Assembly (NCBI RefSeq): GCF_014904735.1
Contig: NZ_JACZCR010000019.1
Span: forward strand, 1-64,000
Source: Microbulbifer hainanensis
Lineage (GTDB): Bacteria; Pseudomonadota; Gammaproteobacteria; Pseudomonadales; Cellvibrionaceae
Reading direction: 5' to 3'
DNA length: 64,000 nt
Position numbers and translations under genes: made by a program. Positions 32,508 to 42,115 of the stretch are shown here, piece after piece. The notes under the pieces are model-generated. The model was not told the DNA's origin. It made no database searches and saw only the letters and a program-made list of their open reading frames with translations. Every line of letters begins with the position of its first letter. The stretch's first letter is position 1.

Positions 32508-35348
32508 TTATGGTGCTGTCACAGTTACCGTGACCTGTGCCGGCGAGAAGTTGCCTTGGCCATCCGTTACCCAGTATCGGAATTCCTCGCTGCCAGTAAA
32601 TCCACCGATCGCTTTATAAGTAATGGTGCCGTCGCCGTTATCGTAAACGGCTCCGTAGTTCGGGTGCACTATACCGTCTACTTTTAGCGAATCGCCATCG
32701 GGATCCGTGTCGTTTGCCAGCAAATCAATTGTCACCTCGGTTCCAGCAACAACCTCGGCAGAATCATCATTCCCCAGTGGTGGGCTGCTATCCAGATCGA
32801 TTTCGCCGCGATAGATCGCTCCTTTCCATGCGGTATATGGACTTTGCATAGCTGCATCCACCTCCGGGCCAAGATACGTTTTGAACCCGTATTTATGAAT
32901 CTCGGCGGTAGCACGGTCGCTAAAGTAATTCTCTACAATTGCATAGGCATCGCCATTTGGATCTCGGTAATAACCATCCCTCTCCAATAAAGCGATCATG
33001 TCATAAAAGGGTACGCCCAATTCGTCTGCCCCCCCCGGAAGCGGGTTAACACCAATACTATCGGTTTTTTCACCACTGTACTCAACCCCAGATCCGGCGG
33101 TAGTTGAAGCACTCATATATTCGAAGTGGCCATCATTTCCAAGGTCAATCATAAAGCGATTTGGCACCAAATCACTGGAATCCATTACCAAATCTACTGC
33201 TTCATCATAATCTACAAGTGGTGTGGTAACGCCAGAAAAATCGGCATCGATCACAACAAACTGATCCAGCCCTAAATTTTCCGAATTGGTCTGAACCTTG
33301 CTGAGCCGGATACCATCTGGAAAGGACTCAATTTTCGCGTCGTTGATTACCATATCGGAAGTGTTTTTTCCAAATTCAATGCCAAAAAGCGGCGCCCGAT
33401 AAGCCTCAGGAGTACTGCCAATAAGATCAAAGTCTTTTAGTAAATAGTGCGATGTATATTCGATAGCAGCGCCTGCCCGGACTTCCCAAGCACGAAATTT
33501 TTCAAAGATCGTGTGGATGTCATGCTGCTGCATAGGGCTTGCTTTAACAACATATAAGCCGACGGTACAAGCGAACGCTTCATTATCATAGAAGTTCCGG
33601 ATAGGAACATCATCGGGTGTTGCATTTCTTCCGTAGCCGAGAGCCTCTGGCAACATAAAATGATCTGCAGGAAAATCCAACATACCTGATCCCCGATGGA
33701 AATACACGAATCCGTGATTCACGCTCGCAGCGACATTATCTGCACTGCGTACCATCCTCCCCTGAAACCAAAAACCATCGCCTGTTCGGGCCATATCAAA
33801 GGCCTCTCGATCATTTCCGTTCTTGGGATTAAAAGCGTTATTGCCTTCAGCCTTTATCGCGAGATTATGAATCCAAGAGCCTATTTCATTTCCTGTTTCG
33901 GCAACAAATCCTGCGCCAAATGTATTAAAGCTAACGTTATTGTAAAACTCTGCGTTACTATCGTGATGCACGAAGCCCCACCCAGGCGAACCAAAAACAG
34001 AATTCCCTTCTGCCACCGCAGGATGTCGTGGGTCTTCCGTTCCAGCTCTATGAAGGTGAAAACTATAGCGGCCACGGACGTTACTATCGGAGCTTACTTG
34101 ATCAAGATCCTCCACATTGAAGCTCGGCACAGATTTATCCGTCCGTCCTAGCCTGAGAAACTCGGCATATCGGACATCGACATCGGGATTGTGCATAAAC
34201 ATAACATGACCCCTCTGATTTACCGGGAGCAATATATCGCTCTCAGAGCCAAAGACTATATTCCGAGAGAGGTTAGCAACACGCGCTTTTAGATCTGCGC
34301 GTGGTGTAAGATGGTTGTACTGCAGTGGACTATCGAGAGTAACGATATCATCCTGGATTGCCATTATCTTGCGCACTTCATCACGGGTTCCGTGGTAAGT
34401 CGCCTGGCGTAAGTCATTGTCCCATTTCCAACCGGAATACTGCGTACCGGTGATAACGATAGTATCCCCTATGCGCCAATTTACGGGTATTTCTGCCAAA
34501 GCCAGAAAATCGTCACCAGCTACCGGATTCACACTAACTTTAAGGAATGATGTTTTCCGACTGCCATGAACAATTGTTTTACCATGAGCGATCATCCCGC
34601 GGCTCAATAGCATAGGGTCCCAATTGACGTCAATATCACCGTTATCAGCAAATAGGATATTGACATACTCGTCCGGCTGGAGAGGTTGATCTTCGGTGCC
34701 GATAACAAGTTCACCACGGCGATCCACATAAAGTGTATCGACGATCAACTGTGAAGAATCTTTCGTCGAAAACCACAGCTCGCCATCGACACGCAAAGTC
34801 TTCAGTCGCGAGGGTGATATTACGTCATAAGTGACCAGGCGACCTTCAGGTATAACGACGCGCGCACCATCTCCCGGAACCTCCTTGTTATGCCATGTCT
34901 CTGGGTCACACCAGTCACCATCCCTTACAGCAGCATGCGTCGCTTGCGTATAGTCCACTAGCGCCAATGCAGCCATATGTTCTTCCATCATGATACCGGT
35001 ATGGTCTGACGCAGGTCCCTCCGTCAGTTCGGGCAGTTCATACTGGCCATTTGGATCACTACTGACTCCCCCCTTTAAACAGAGAGTTTCGTGCGGCGCG
35101 GATCCAGCATTGTCGTTTGAACTGCCACTCGAGCTACTACTGGAGCCACTACTGGATGAGCCACTCCCGCCACTCGAACTCGAACTCGAACTCGAACTCG
35201 AACTCGAACTCGAACTCGAGCCAGAGCTTGAGCTACCGCTGGAACCACCACTACTCGAACCACCGCCGTTATCGCCGTTACCCCTCCCACCATTGCACGC
35301 GGCCAGAGAGAAACAGATCAACAAGATGAAAACAGAACGCAATAACAT
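32508..35348 (-). CDS. G8-domain lipoprotein with poly-serine linker and cadherin-like domain
   Basis: 946 residues. Lipobox SLAAC (Cys18), then a Gly/Asn stretch and a poly-Ser linker (about residues 31-78). A G8 domain lies at about 135-260 (CDPETWHNKEVPGDGARVVIPEG, LRVDGELWFSTKD, GELVIGTED). Next come right-handed beta-helix-like segments (RYSFHLHRAGTEDPRHPAV, AEFYNNVSFNTFGAGFVAE), as in CEMIP/TMEM2 hyaluronan-binding proteins. The C-terminus is a cadherin-like tandem-repeat domain (VTIDLLANDTDPDGDSLKV). A surface-attached polysaccharide-binding or -cleaving protein is likely. A CRP-like site lies about 105 bp upstream of its start. Confidence 0.87.
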   Translation of the reverse strand: MLLRSVFILLICFSLAACNGGRGNGDNGGGSSSGGSSGSSSSGSSSSSSSSSSSSSSSSGGSGSSSSGSSSSSSGSSNDNAGSAPHETLCLKGGVSSDPNGQYELPELTEGPASDHTGIMMEEHMAALALVDYTQATHAAVRDGDWCDPETWHNKEVPGDGARVVIPEGRLVTYDVISPSRLKTLRVDGELWFSTKDSSQLIVDTLYVDRRGELVIGTEDQPLQPDEYVNILFADNGDIDVNWDPMLLSRGMIAHGKTIVHGSRKTSFLKVSVNPVAGDDFLALAEIPVNWRIGDTIVITGTQYSGWKWDNDLRQATYHGTRDEVRKIMAIQDDIVTLDSPLQYNHLTPRADLKARVANLSRNIVFGSESDILLPVNQRGHVMFMHNPDVDVRYAEFLRLGRTDKSVPSFNVEDLDQVSSDSNVRGRYSFHLHRAGTEDPRHPAVAEGNSVFGSPGWGFVHHDSNAEFYNNVSFNTFGAGFVAETGNEIGSWIHNLAIKAEGNNAFNPKNGNDREAFDMARTGDGFWFQGRMVRSADNVAASVNHGFVYFHRGSGMLDFPADHFMLPEALGYGRNATPDDVPIRNFYDNEAFACTVGLYVVKASPMQQHDIHTIFEKFRAWEVRAGAAIEYTSHYLLKDFDLIGSTPEAYRAPLFGIEFGKNTSDMVINDAKIESFPDGIRLSKVQTNSENLGLDQFVVIDADFSGVTTPLVDYDEAVDLVMDSSDLVPNRFMIDLGNDGHFEYMSASTTAGSGVEYSGEKTDSIGVNPLPGGADELGVPFYDMIALLERDGYYRDPNGDAYAIVENYFSDRATAEIHKYGFKTYLGPEVDAAMQSPYTAWKGAIYRGEIDLDSSPPLGNDDSAEVVAGTEVTIDLLANDTDPDGDSLKVDGIVHPNYGAVYDNGDGTITYKAIGGFTGSEEFRYWVTDGQGNFSPAQVTVTVTAP
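35173..35220. repeat. Hexanucleotide tandem repeat (CTCGAA)8 in the poly-Ser linker
   Basis: Eight units of CTCGAA (the last is CTCGAG) on the plus strand encode alternating TCG and AGT serine codons on the minus strand. Copy-number change would alter linker length by two residues per unit without a frameshift. Confidence 0.9.
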
Positions 35349-35452
35349 AGTAACTCCGTGCGTGCCAGCAATAGATCATGACGACACAAAAGTAATCGGA
35401 GCTTTTGAATAGAACCAATCCAGTCGGAAGCAGAATCCGCCGAAATCTTTCC

Positions 35453-35472
35453 AAAGTGATGTAGATCACTTT
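35453..35472. promoter_or_regulatory. CRP-like palindrome upstream of the G8 lipoprotein gene
   Basis: AAAGTGATGTAGATCACTTT has perfect 8-bp arms and the core GTGA-N6-TCAC of CRP sites. Only the outermost T/A of each consensus half site is changed. It is about 105 bp before the start of the G8 lipoprotein, within a 285-bp gap that holds no gene. Confidence 0.65.
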
Positions 35473-35633
35473 ATTCCGCGCCGATAATACTCTCCCCTAC
35501 ATACCCTCAATTTATTAAATCCAACTTTGGAATAAGAATAGGCTCCGTTACTTCAAAGGAAGGGTGCAGAACGTCTCACGTATCAACACATTCGCCCCAA
35601 AATGATGCAGTTAATATCTACAAGATAACGAGT

Positions 35634-36389
35634 TTAAGAAGCCCAGCGTGACTCAAAAAGAGAACTGGTAAATTGTTTGGCAGCTATAACTGCCGGATTG
35701 GTCCAGACCAGATCCCAGGATCTCGACTCACCGACTAATTTCTCTGCCATCCTGCGCCCCTCACTCAAGTTAGGCGGCCTTCGCACAAGATGATGAGCAT
35801 CTGTTGCCAACAACGTAATAAGACCTGATCTCAATAGCTGAAGGGACCGCGCTTTGGCCCCCTCACCAAATTGACCAATCAGCGAGCCTGCGGTCACCTG
35901 GAATATACACCCCCTATCCACGAGGTTTATCGCATTATTATAGTCGCGCAAAATATCCCGGTTTCTTTCAGGATGCGCAATTAATGGCCTGATACCCCTA
36001 TCTATAAGCCAGGAAAACAACTGCTCTGTACCGTGCGGAATATGGCTGTGCGGCAATTCGAGTAGCAAAACGCGAAAGCCGTGCCAGCAACCAAGAAATG
36101 GCAATTCGTTTTTCGTTACCAATCCAGGAATTTCTGCGCATACCCTTATTTCAGCAGCATAATTCAGCGACAGATCAATGCCTTCACGCTCGAGTGCGGC
36201 GCGCATTACAACGCAATCATGCGCGATGGACCTCCGGCTATTTTGATATCGGCCGACATGAATATGCGGCGTCACAACAGCATGCGTTATACCATCTGCC
36301 ACCGCTGCCCGTGCAAGCGCTAGCGCCTGCCCCATGTCACGAGGACCATCATCAATCCCTGGCAGCAAATGGCAGTGAAGATCGATCAC
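35634..36389 (-). CDS. CpsB/CapC-type (PHP) tyrosine-protein phosphatase
   Basis: 251 residues. The N-terminal metal motif IDLHCHLLPGIDDGP and later VVTPHIHVG, LIAHPERNRD and ATDAHHL show the PHP metallophosphatase fold. These Mn-dependent enzymes dephosphorylate the tyrosine autokinase of capsule and exopolysaccharide systems. The start is GTG; GTGA overlaps the stop codon of the kinase gene, so the two are translationally coupled. Although PHP phosphatases are best known in Gram-positive bacteria, they are also found with Wzc-type kinases. Confidence 0.92.
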   Translation of the reverse strand: MIDLHCHLLPGIDDGPRDMGQALALARAAVADGITHAVVTPHIHVGRYQNSRRSIAHDCVVMRAALEREGIDLSLNYAAEIRVCAEIPGLVTKNELPFLGCWHGFRVLLLELPHSHIPHGTEQLFSWLIDRGIRPLIAHPERNRDILRDYNNAINLVDRGCIFQVTAGSLIGQFGEGAKARSLQLLRSGLITLLATDAHHLVRRPPNLSEGRRMAEKLVGESRSWDLVWTNPAVIAAKQFTSSLFESRWAS

Positions 36390-38881
36390 ACTGTCTCCAC
36401 TCTTCGAAGATTATTCCTGGGCAACGCCTGGCAACCTTTGTCGGAATCAGCCTCACGGATAACCGCAGGCTTTTCACTATCTAACACGGGTCTCGGGTCT
36501 CCATCGAATACTTGGTCTGGTGCGCCATATCCATATTTATCACCATAAAAACCATAATATTCGCTTGAGTATTCTGAACATTTTTTGAGGTCCACTTGAC
36601 TAAGAATGACACCATCAATAGAGGTACCTGCTCTCTCTAAACGCTCAATTCCCTTAGTGACAACACGCTTTCTGGCAACACCGCTTTTTATGACGTAAAG
36701 GGTGGCACTAGCAACACGCGAAATCAGCAAGGCATCACTTACTGCCTGTACGGGAGGAGTATCAATGATGATACGCTCGTACTTTCGAGATAGAAGCTTG
36801 ATATGATTGGCGAATCCGACCGACCCCAACACTCTTTGAGCATCCGGTGGAAGTGAGCCGGCTGGCATAACGTCCAGACCAGAAGCTTTATCGTGATAAA
36901 TACATTCTTCGCTCTTTTTCTTCCCAGAAATCAAGTTAGTGAGGCCGGCTCGCTTTGGTGACAGCCCGAATGTCCTGCCAATTGTAGAGCGGCGCAAATC
37001 CGCATCTATTAAAAGTACTTTTTCCATCTGCGCGAGGGAAAAGGCCAAGCACTGGGAAACCGTTGTCTTTCCTTCGCCAGGAATAGAAGAAGTAATTGCA
37101 ATAATTTTTGCTGGAGAGTCCAAATGGGAGAGGACCAGACTCGTACGCAATGTACGCACCGCCTCTGCGAAGCTATAGTTCTCTTCACTAAAATAGGTAC
37201 GCAGTGACAAGCGATTATTCGCTGCTCCCTTAACAAGAGGTATCACTCCAAAAAGGTTATGTCCTAACACGTTTTCAACGTCATCGGGCCCTCTAACCTT
37301 GTCATAGAGGAATTCGTACAAGACTGCAATAATCACGCTAATTGCAACACCAACCAACATAGTCAAGGTAACAATTAATACGAGCTTGTTATCAACAGGC
37401 GCGCTCGGAGCAACCGCCGGATCGGCAAGCCGAGCTATTGGGCTATCAAAGCCACTCCCCTCACTAGTTTCCTTGACTCTTGTAAGGAATGTCTTATATA
37501 AGCCCCGATCTATTTCTACTTTCCTTTTTAGTTCAGCATGCTGGATTTCTTTTATAGATGCGGCCTGATAACCGCGCTTGATTTTCTCAAGCTCCAGCTC
37601 GAGAGAACGTTCATTCTTCAGGGCGGCCTGGTATTCGTTCTCTATACCTTTTAGTAACTGCTCTTTCTCATCAGAAATTTGTTTCCTAATCGAAGCAATC
37701 TCACTATTCGCGATAATTATTTTTGGGTGCTTCTTGCCATACCGAAGGGATAGCTCCGCAAGGCGACGTTCCGCGTCAGATTCAGCGCGTTTCAAATCCT
37801 GAATAGCAGCACGATATTGTTCGCCAGGCAAAGCTGTGAGGTCACTTAGGTCTGCTTTCCCCTGACTTAGCAGGCTCCGAATGCTGGATATTTCTTGCGT
37901 CCTGCGTCGAGCTTCGAGTAATTGGGCAGTCGTTTCATTTAGCTCCTGAACAGTAAGAGGCTTCCCGCCATCCAGATCGACTAGATTCTCCTTCTCCTGA
38001 AAATCGTGCAGCGCTTTTTCTGATTCTTCTAATTTTGTACGCACGGCCTCCAGACGCTCGTTTAACCATGCGGTTGCACGCTGCCTTACTTCTTCACCGG
38101 CTTCTCTTTGTGCTTCGATGTAAACCTGCGCGATCGTATTGGCTATCCGGGCAGCAGATTCAGGAGACTCCGATTCGAATGTAATCTTAATTAACTGGGT
38201 GTTTCGCACCATTTCAACGCTTAAGTGTCGATAAAACTCCTTTGCAACGATATTCCGTAATTGATCATTGGATGATTTTCCAACCTTCAATTCTGGTCTT
38301 ATCAAATAGGTATTATTTTGGGCAATATCCGATTCAGATTCTGTTAATAACTCTGACCCAAGATCATTGGGAAGAGCAATATCTTTTTGCTTTAAATGTT
38401 TTTCATCTTCTGTCGAAGTGGTAATTATTAACGATGAAGATACATCTTCACCTTCCTTTTCCGTCCCTGTGCCTTTAAAAACTGCCCATGGGAGAAAACT
38501 GCCACCTTTCTCGGCAATACTGAACTCTTCATTTTCAATCAAATTTAGTTTATCTATAACACGATCGATAATTTTTCGTGATTTTATAATCTCTTCCTGG
38601 GTCTTGAGATAATCTCGATTCTGATTGCCAGACTCATATACATCCTCAATTTTGACGAGGTTTGCCTGTCCGTTTTCGAAACTCAATATAGCCGTTGCCT
38701 GATATCGTGGTGCTAGCGCCAGCAAAACTGCAGCGGCAACTGCGCCGAAGACTATGGTAGCAGCCACAATTTTCCATTTATGTAGAAGGGTAACCCGCCA
38801 ATACTTCCGAAGGTCAACTAACTCTCCATCTACAAATTCATCTTGACCCGGACCGTATCCATTTGACAGTTTGGATTCCAT
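36386..38881 (-). CDS. Polysaccharide copolymerase/BY-kinase (Wzc-like tyrosine autokinase)
   Basis: 831 residues. N-terminal Wzz domain with helices at about 30-50 and 495-520, a long periplasmic coiled coil (residues 240-470), and a C-terminal BY-kinase domain. That domain has Walker A (SSIPGEGKTTVSQ, near residue 600), Walker A' (VLLIDADLRRS), Walker B (RIIIDTPPV) and a Tyr cluster (about 768-786: CSEYSSEYYGFYGDKYGYG). It controls chain length and export of a Wzy-type polysaccharide. It overlaps the exporter gene by one base upstream and the phosphatase gene by four downstream. Confidence 0.95.
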   Translation of the reverse strand: MESKLSNGYGPGQDEFVDGELVDLRKYWRVTLLHKWKIVAATIVFGAVAAAVLLALAPRYQATAILSFENGQANLVKIEDVYESGNQNRDYLKTQEEIIKSRKIIDRVIDKLNLIENEEFSIAEKGGSFLPWAVFKGTGTEKEGEDVSSSLIITTSTEDEKHLKQKDIALPNDLGSELLTESESDIAQNNTYLIRPELKVGKSSNDQLRNIVAKEFYRHLSVEMVRNTQLIKITFESESPESAARIANTIAQVYIEAQREAGEEVRQRATAWLNERLEAVRTKLEESEKALHDFQEKENLVDLDGGKPLTVQELNETTAQLLEARRRTQEISSIRSLLSQGKADLSDLTALPGEQYRAAIQDLKRAESDAERRLAELSLRYGKKHPKIIIANSEIASIRKQISDEKEQLLKGIENEYQAALKNERSLELELEKIKRGYQAASIKEIQHAELKRKVEIDRGLYKTFLTRVKETSEGSGFDSPIARLADPAVAPSAPVDNKLVLIVTLTMLVGVAISVIIAVLYEFLYDKVRGPDDVENVLGHNLFGVIPLVKGAANNRLSLRTYFSEENYSFAEAVRTLRTSLVLSHLDSPAKIIAITSSIPGEGKTTVSQCLAFSLAQMEKVLLIDADLRRSTIGRTFGLSPKRAGLTNLISGKKKSEECIYHDKASGLDVMPAGSLPPDAQRVLGSVGFANHIKLLSRKYERIIIDTPPVQAVSDALLISRVASATLYVIKSGVARKRVVTKGIERLERAGTSIDGVILSQVDLKKCSEYSSEYYGFYGDKYGYGAPDQVFDGDPRPVLDSEKPAVIREADSDKGCQALPRNNLRRVETV

Positions 38882-39450
38882 TAGAAAAACCTTTGTTCTA
38901 TGGTAACGATGTCTCCCGGCATTAATTTGGTCGAGATATCCGCCTTTATTTTTTCCTGACTTTCCTCTGCACCACGGACTATATAAATCTTGTCTTTTGA
39001 GGCGCGCTCCGTAAATCCATGGGCCAGGGCGGCCGCTTTTCCGATAGTCAAGCCAGGCTGGAATGGATAGCCACCGGGAACCTTAACTTCCCCATCAATG
39101 AAGAAAGGCCGGTACTCCACAATGGATATATGGACAATGGGTCTCACCAGATAATCACCGGAAAGCCCAGAAGTTATAACCCCTTCCAACTCCTTGGATG
39201 TCAGGCCCAGGACTTGAAGCTCACCCAGAAATGGATAATTGATGACACCACTGTCGTTTAACAGTGTATCGAGCGTAAGGTCTTCTTCTCCGTAGACTCT
39301 TATGTTAATCCGATCGCCGGGACCGAGTCTGTAGTCCGCTTCACTTAGTGCGTAAACCTTCTGACCAAAGCCTAAGACGGATATAAATAAGCCGCTAATA
39401 AATACAATAAAATATGGCTTAAACATGGAATAAATTTGACATGATCTCAT
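38881..39450 (-). CDS. Wza-like polysaccharide export protein (short form)
   Basis: 189 residues, about half of E. coli Wza (379). Signal region (about residues 9-36), then the Poly_export motif YRLGPGDRINIRVYGEEDLT and one SLBB domain (ISIVEYRPFFIDGEVKVPGGYPFQPGLTIGKAAALAHGFTERA). No lipobox Cys and no C-terminal membrane helix, so it may need the neighbouring barrel protein to form the outer-membrane exit. An alternative ATG lies 24 bp downstream. It is 27 bp after the barrel gene and directly coupled to the kinase gene. Confidence 0.9.
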   Translation of the reverse strand: MRSCQIYSMFKPYFIVFISGLFISVLGFGQKVYALSEADYRLGPGDRINIRVYGEEDLTLDTLLNDSGVINYPFLGELQVLGLTSKELEGVITSGLSGDYLVRPIVHISIVEYRPFFIDGEVKVPGGYPFQPGLTIGKAAALAHGFTERASKDKIYIVRGAEESQEKIKADISTKLMPGDIVTIEQRFF

Positions 39451-39477
39451 TATTACATTGCCTGCTATTACAGATAC

Positions 39478-40665
39478 TTAAATCGCAACATTGAACCCGA
39501 TGTAAGTCAGTTTGCGTTGGTAATCCAAAGAATCGTTATTCGATTCCAGTTGGCGATGATCAATACCCGCCATAAACGATAGCCAGTAATTAACACGATA
39601 GTTTAGGACTAGATCGGCTGCCTTTAGCTTTTGTCTACGATCGACATCAACGGCCCCTTCTACATCACGATTTTCTTGGGTGTATGTGATGTCCGTTGAG
39701 AAATGGTTCCCCCACTGGTGAGCCCAGCCAAGAGAGTTTGTTATCACATTTAAATAGTCACCGAAGCCCTGCATTTCGTCCGTCTTACGTTCGGTGCTTA
39801 ATGCAAGCGTACTGTAACTCAGGGGCTTCCATTCGACGGTAGCCTTCCAGCTCGGTCCCGAGAAGGCTTCCCGTTCGACATCCTCGAATTTTTTATTAAG
39901 GTGTCCGATACGCAGTTTCAAGGCAGTCTTAGCGCTTTGCCAGTCGACACCAATAAGATAGCCTGTTTCCCTGCTGTCGAGTTGGCTTCCACTGTCAGCC
40001 AGGACATCGTAGTTGATACGCCGCTGCTTTATCTCCGCTACGAGTTCGGTTTTCCCGCCCGCTGCAATATAGGTGGAGATTCCGCCGTAATCGCTGCCTC
40101 TATCGCGTTGCCGGTTCTCTGCACCATCATATTTCTTGGTATTCGTACCGAGTGTTATTTCAAAGCGTAACCGGCTACTGTCTGGCCCGTATCCCACTAA
40201 GCCACTGATATCCCTGGCAATAAACCGTTCAGGAGCCGCTATTTGGTTGCCCAGACTCTGGGAAAAGCCAGTACCTCGCTGTTCGTGTGCGTCTTCAATA
40301 CCAGCTGATAATGCGGTTCGCATCCGGCTGTTGATATTCCAATCCGCGCTTACGGAAAGTGTCTGATCCGTATATGTATCTTCATCACTTGCCTGGTATT
40401 CGCCGTGATCCGCGCTATAACTTAATCGATATTTATCGACCTGATCGATCGCCTCAAGATTCAGCGCCGCGTGAGTCGCGATGACCCAGCTTTCAATAAT
40501 GCCATCTGCACTATTCGTAACATTGTCATCGTACTGGTATGTCATACTCAGCTCAGGCGATAAATCGATGCCTGCCGGCAACTCCACTGCAGCACTGGCA
40601 AAGGGAGTCTCCAGATACATGAAGAGCACGCCAGATATCACACAGCACTTTGTCCTGGGCTTCAT
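39478..40665 (-). CDS. Outer-membrane beta-barrel protein of the exopolysaccharide locus
   Basis: 395 residues with signal peptide (ends near FASAA). The mature chain opens with ELSMTYQYDDNVTNSADG, a typical start of the BBP2/EpsL-like barrels encoded with polysaccharide export genes. It consists of alternating strands of 10-14 residues to the end (YIGFNVAI). Its place between the initiating transferase and the short Wza-like protein suggests it forms the outer-membrane pore, or a part of it. A direct homologue name cannot be given from sequence alone. Confidence 0.82.
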   Translation of the reverse strand: MKPRTKCCVISGVLFMYLETPFASAAVELPAGIDLSPELSMTYQYDDNVTNSADGIIESWVIATHAALNLEAIDQVDKYRLSYSADHGEYQASDEDTYTDQTLSVSADWNINSRMRTALSAGIEDAHEQRGTGFSQSLGNQIAAPERFIARDISGLVGYGPDSSRLRFEITLGTNTKKYDGAENRQRDRGSDYGGISTYIAAGGKTELVAEIKQRRINYDVLADSGSQLDSRETGYLIGVDWQSAKTALKLRIGHLNKKFEDVEREAFSGPSWKATVEWKPLSYSTLALSTERKTDEMQGFGDYLNVITNSLGWAHQWGNHFSTDITYTQENRDVEGAVDVDRRQKLKAADLVLNYRVNYWLSFMAGIDHRQLESNNDSLDYQRKLTYIGFNVAI

Positions 40666-40705
40666 TTATCATTCCATTGAAATTATTGGATGAGAACTTG
40701 CCTTT

Positions 40706-42115
40706 TCAGTAGGCGTTTTTTCCAGTAAACCCCTTGATAATCGTCAATAGGACGATTCGTATATCGAGAAATATTGACCAGTTCCTGATATAGTGGAGAT
40801 CGTGCTTTACCCGTTGATTCATCTTGTCCAATGTGTCTGTCTCGCCCCGCCAACCATTGACCTGTGCCCACCCTGTAATACCTGGTTTTACTTTATGGCG
40901 TAACATGTAACCGCTAACCAATGAGCGATACTGCTCATTGTGAGCTACCGCGTGGGGCCGAGGGCCGACAATCGACATACTGCCCTGCAATACGTTCAGG
41001 AACTGGGGAAGCTCATCCAGCGAGGTGCGACGTAAAAACGCGCCGAAAGGAGTAATTCTGGGATCATTTCGCCGCGCCTGGACTACGACATTACCGTTAT
41101 CCTGGCATGTCATACTTCTAAATTTCCACACTTCAATTTGGCGACCGTCTAACCCATATCGACGCTGTCGAAAAATTATCGGACCTGGTGATGACAACCG
41201 GATTCCAACCGCTATAAATAACATCAATGGAGTGAGAAGAAGTAGAATAACGGTAGAGAGGATCAGGTCTTCCAGTCTCTTAAGCCAGCTGTTCAGACCC
41301 TCTATCGGTGTATCATAGACACTCAAGAGGTTGCTTTCTCCGACCTGGTAAAGTCGGGCATGAAGCATATTTGCCACGAAAAAGTCTGGCAACACGTGAA
41401 CAGTAACTGTACTGTCAGCAAGACCTGTCAGTATTTCTGCAATGCAGTCTTCGTCTCTCATCGGCAGGGCGATATAGACCAGATCCAGCTTTCCACTACG
41501 TGCGTCATTGATTGCGGCTTCAGTATTTCCCAGGCATCTGAGTCCTGTTTCCTTTTCGAAACCCTGCCGATCTTCACTGGCACCATAAGCCCGATAGAAG
41601 CCTCTTATGCGAATCCCAATCTCAGGATTTGATATGATATCGCGAGCCAACCTGCCCCCCGAAGAAGTCGCTCCGACAATGACCGTAGAGCGGGTATTCC
41701 AGTCTCTGGCGCGCAGGTAGAACAAAAGCTGGCGCAGCGCAAATCTCCAGACACAGAGCACGAAAAGGACGGTAACGAACCAGCAACCTATAACCAGACG
41801 CGAGTAATCGGCCCCCAATTTGGCAAAATAACCCACCAATAAAAGCACAGAACAGACAGCGACCCAGGCGAACGAGGTGGCACCCAACATTTTAAGAAAA
41901 CCGTCAGCTCGCCATGAGCGATAGAGATCGACGGATTCAGCAAGAAAGGCAAAACCTGAAACACCGATAAGCCCGATTATCAACCAATCTTTCGTTATGT
42001 TATGGTCGAAGGCCAAGAGGCAAGCTAACAATAAAAGAGAAATCAACAGGCTATCGAGCAACCTGTACACAAGAGCCAGGCCACTTCGGCCCATACGGAT
42101 CCATCCCTGGTGCAT
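40706..42115 (-). CDS. Undecaprenyl-phosphate sugar phosphotransferase (WcaJ/PssA-like)
   Basis: 469 residues. Four or five N-terminal helices, a CoA-binding-like middle domain (STVIVGATSSGGRLARDI) and a C-terminal bacterial sugar transferase domain. That domain contains KRLEDLILSTVILLLLTPLMLF, KFRSM, RRTSLDELPQFLNVLQGSMSIVGPRP and GITGWAQVNGWRGETDT. The enzyme transfers a hexose-1-phosphate to undecaprenyl phosphate and starts repeat-unit synthesis. A very strong Shine-Dalgarno (GGAGGGGGAGG) precedes the ATG. It heads the minus-strand operon down to the phosphatase. The sugar (glucose or galactose) cannot be told. Confidence 0.93.
   Translation of the reverse strand: MHQGWIRMGRSGLALVYRLLDSLLISLLLLACLLAFDHNITKDWLIIGLIGVSGFAFLAESVDLYRSWRADGFLKMLGATSFAWVAVCSVLLLVGYFAKLGADYSRLVIGCWFVTVLFVLCVWRFALRQLLFYLRARDWNTRSTVIVGATSSGGRLARDIISNPEIGIRIRGFYRAYGASEDRQGFEKETGLRCLGNTEAAINDARSGKLDLVYIALPMRDEDCIAEILTGLADSTVTVHVLPDFFVANMLHARLYQVGESNLLSVYDTPIEGLNSWLKRLEDLILSTVILLLLTPLMLFIAVGIRLSSPGPIIFRQRRYGLDGRQIEVWKFRSMTCQDNGNVVVQARRNDPRITPFGAFLRRTSLDELPQFLNVLQGSMSIVGPRPHAVAHNEQYRSLVSGYMLRHKVKPGITGWAQVNGWRGETDTLDKMNQRVKHDLHYIRNWSIFLDIRIVLLTIIKGFTGKNAY

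Noticed and set aside
35173..35220. CRISPR or phase-variation switch at the hexamer repeats
   Set aside because: Units are six bases without spacers, and changes in number keep the reading frame, so neither CRISPR nor on/off switching fits.
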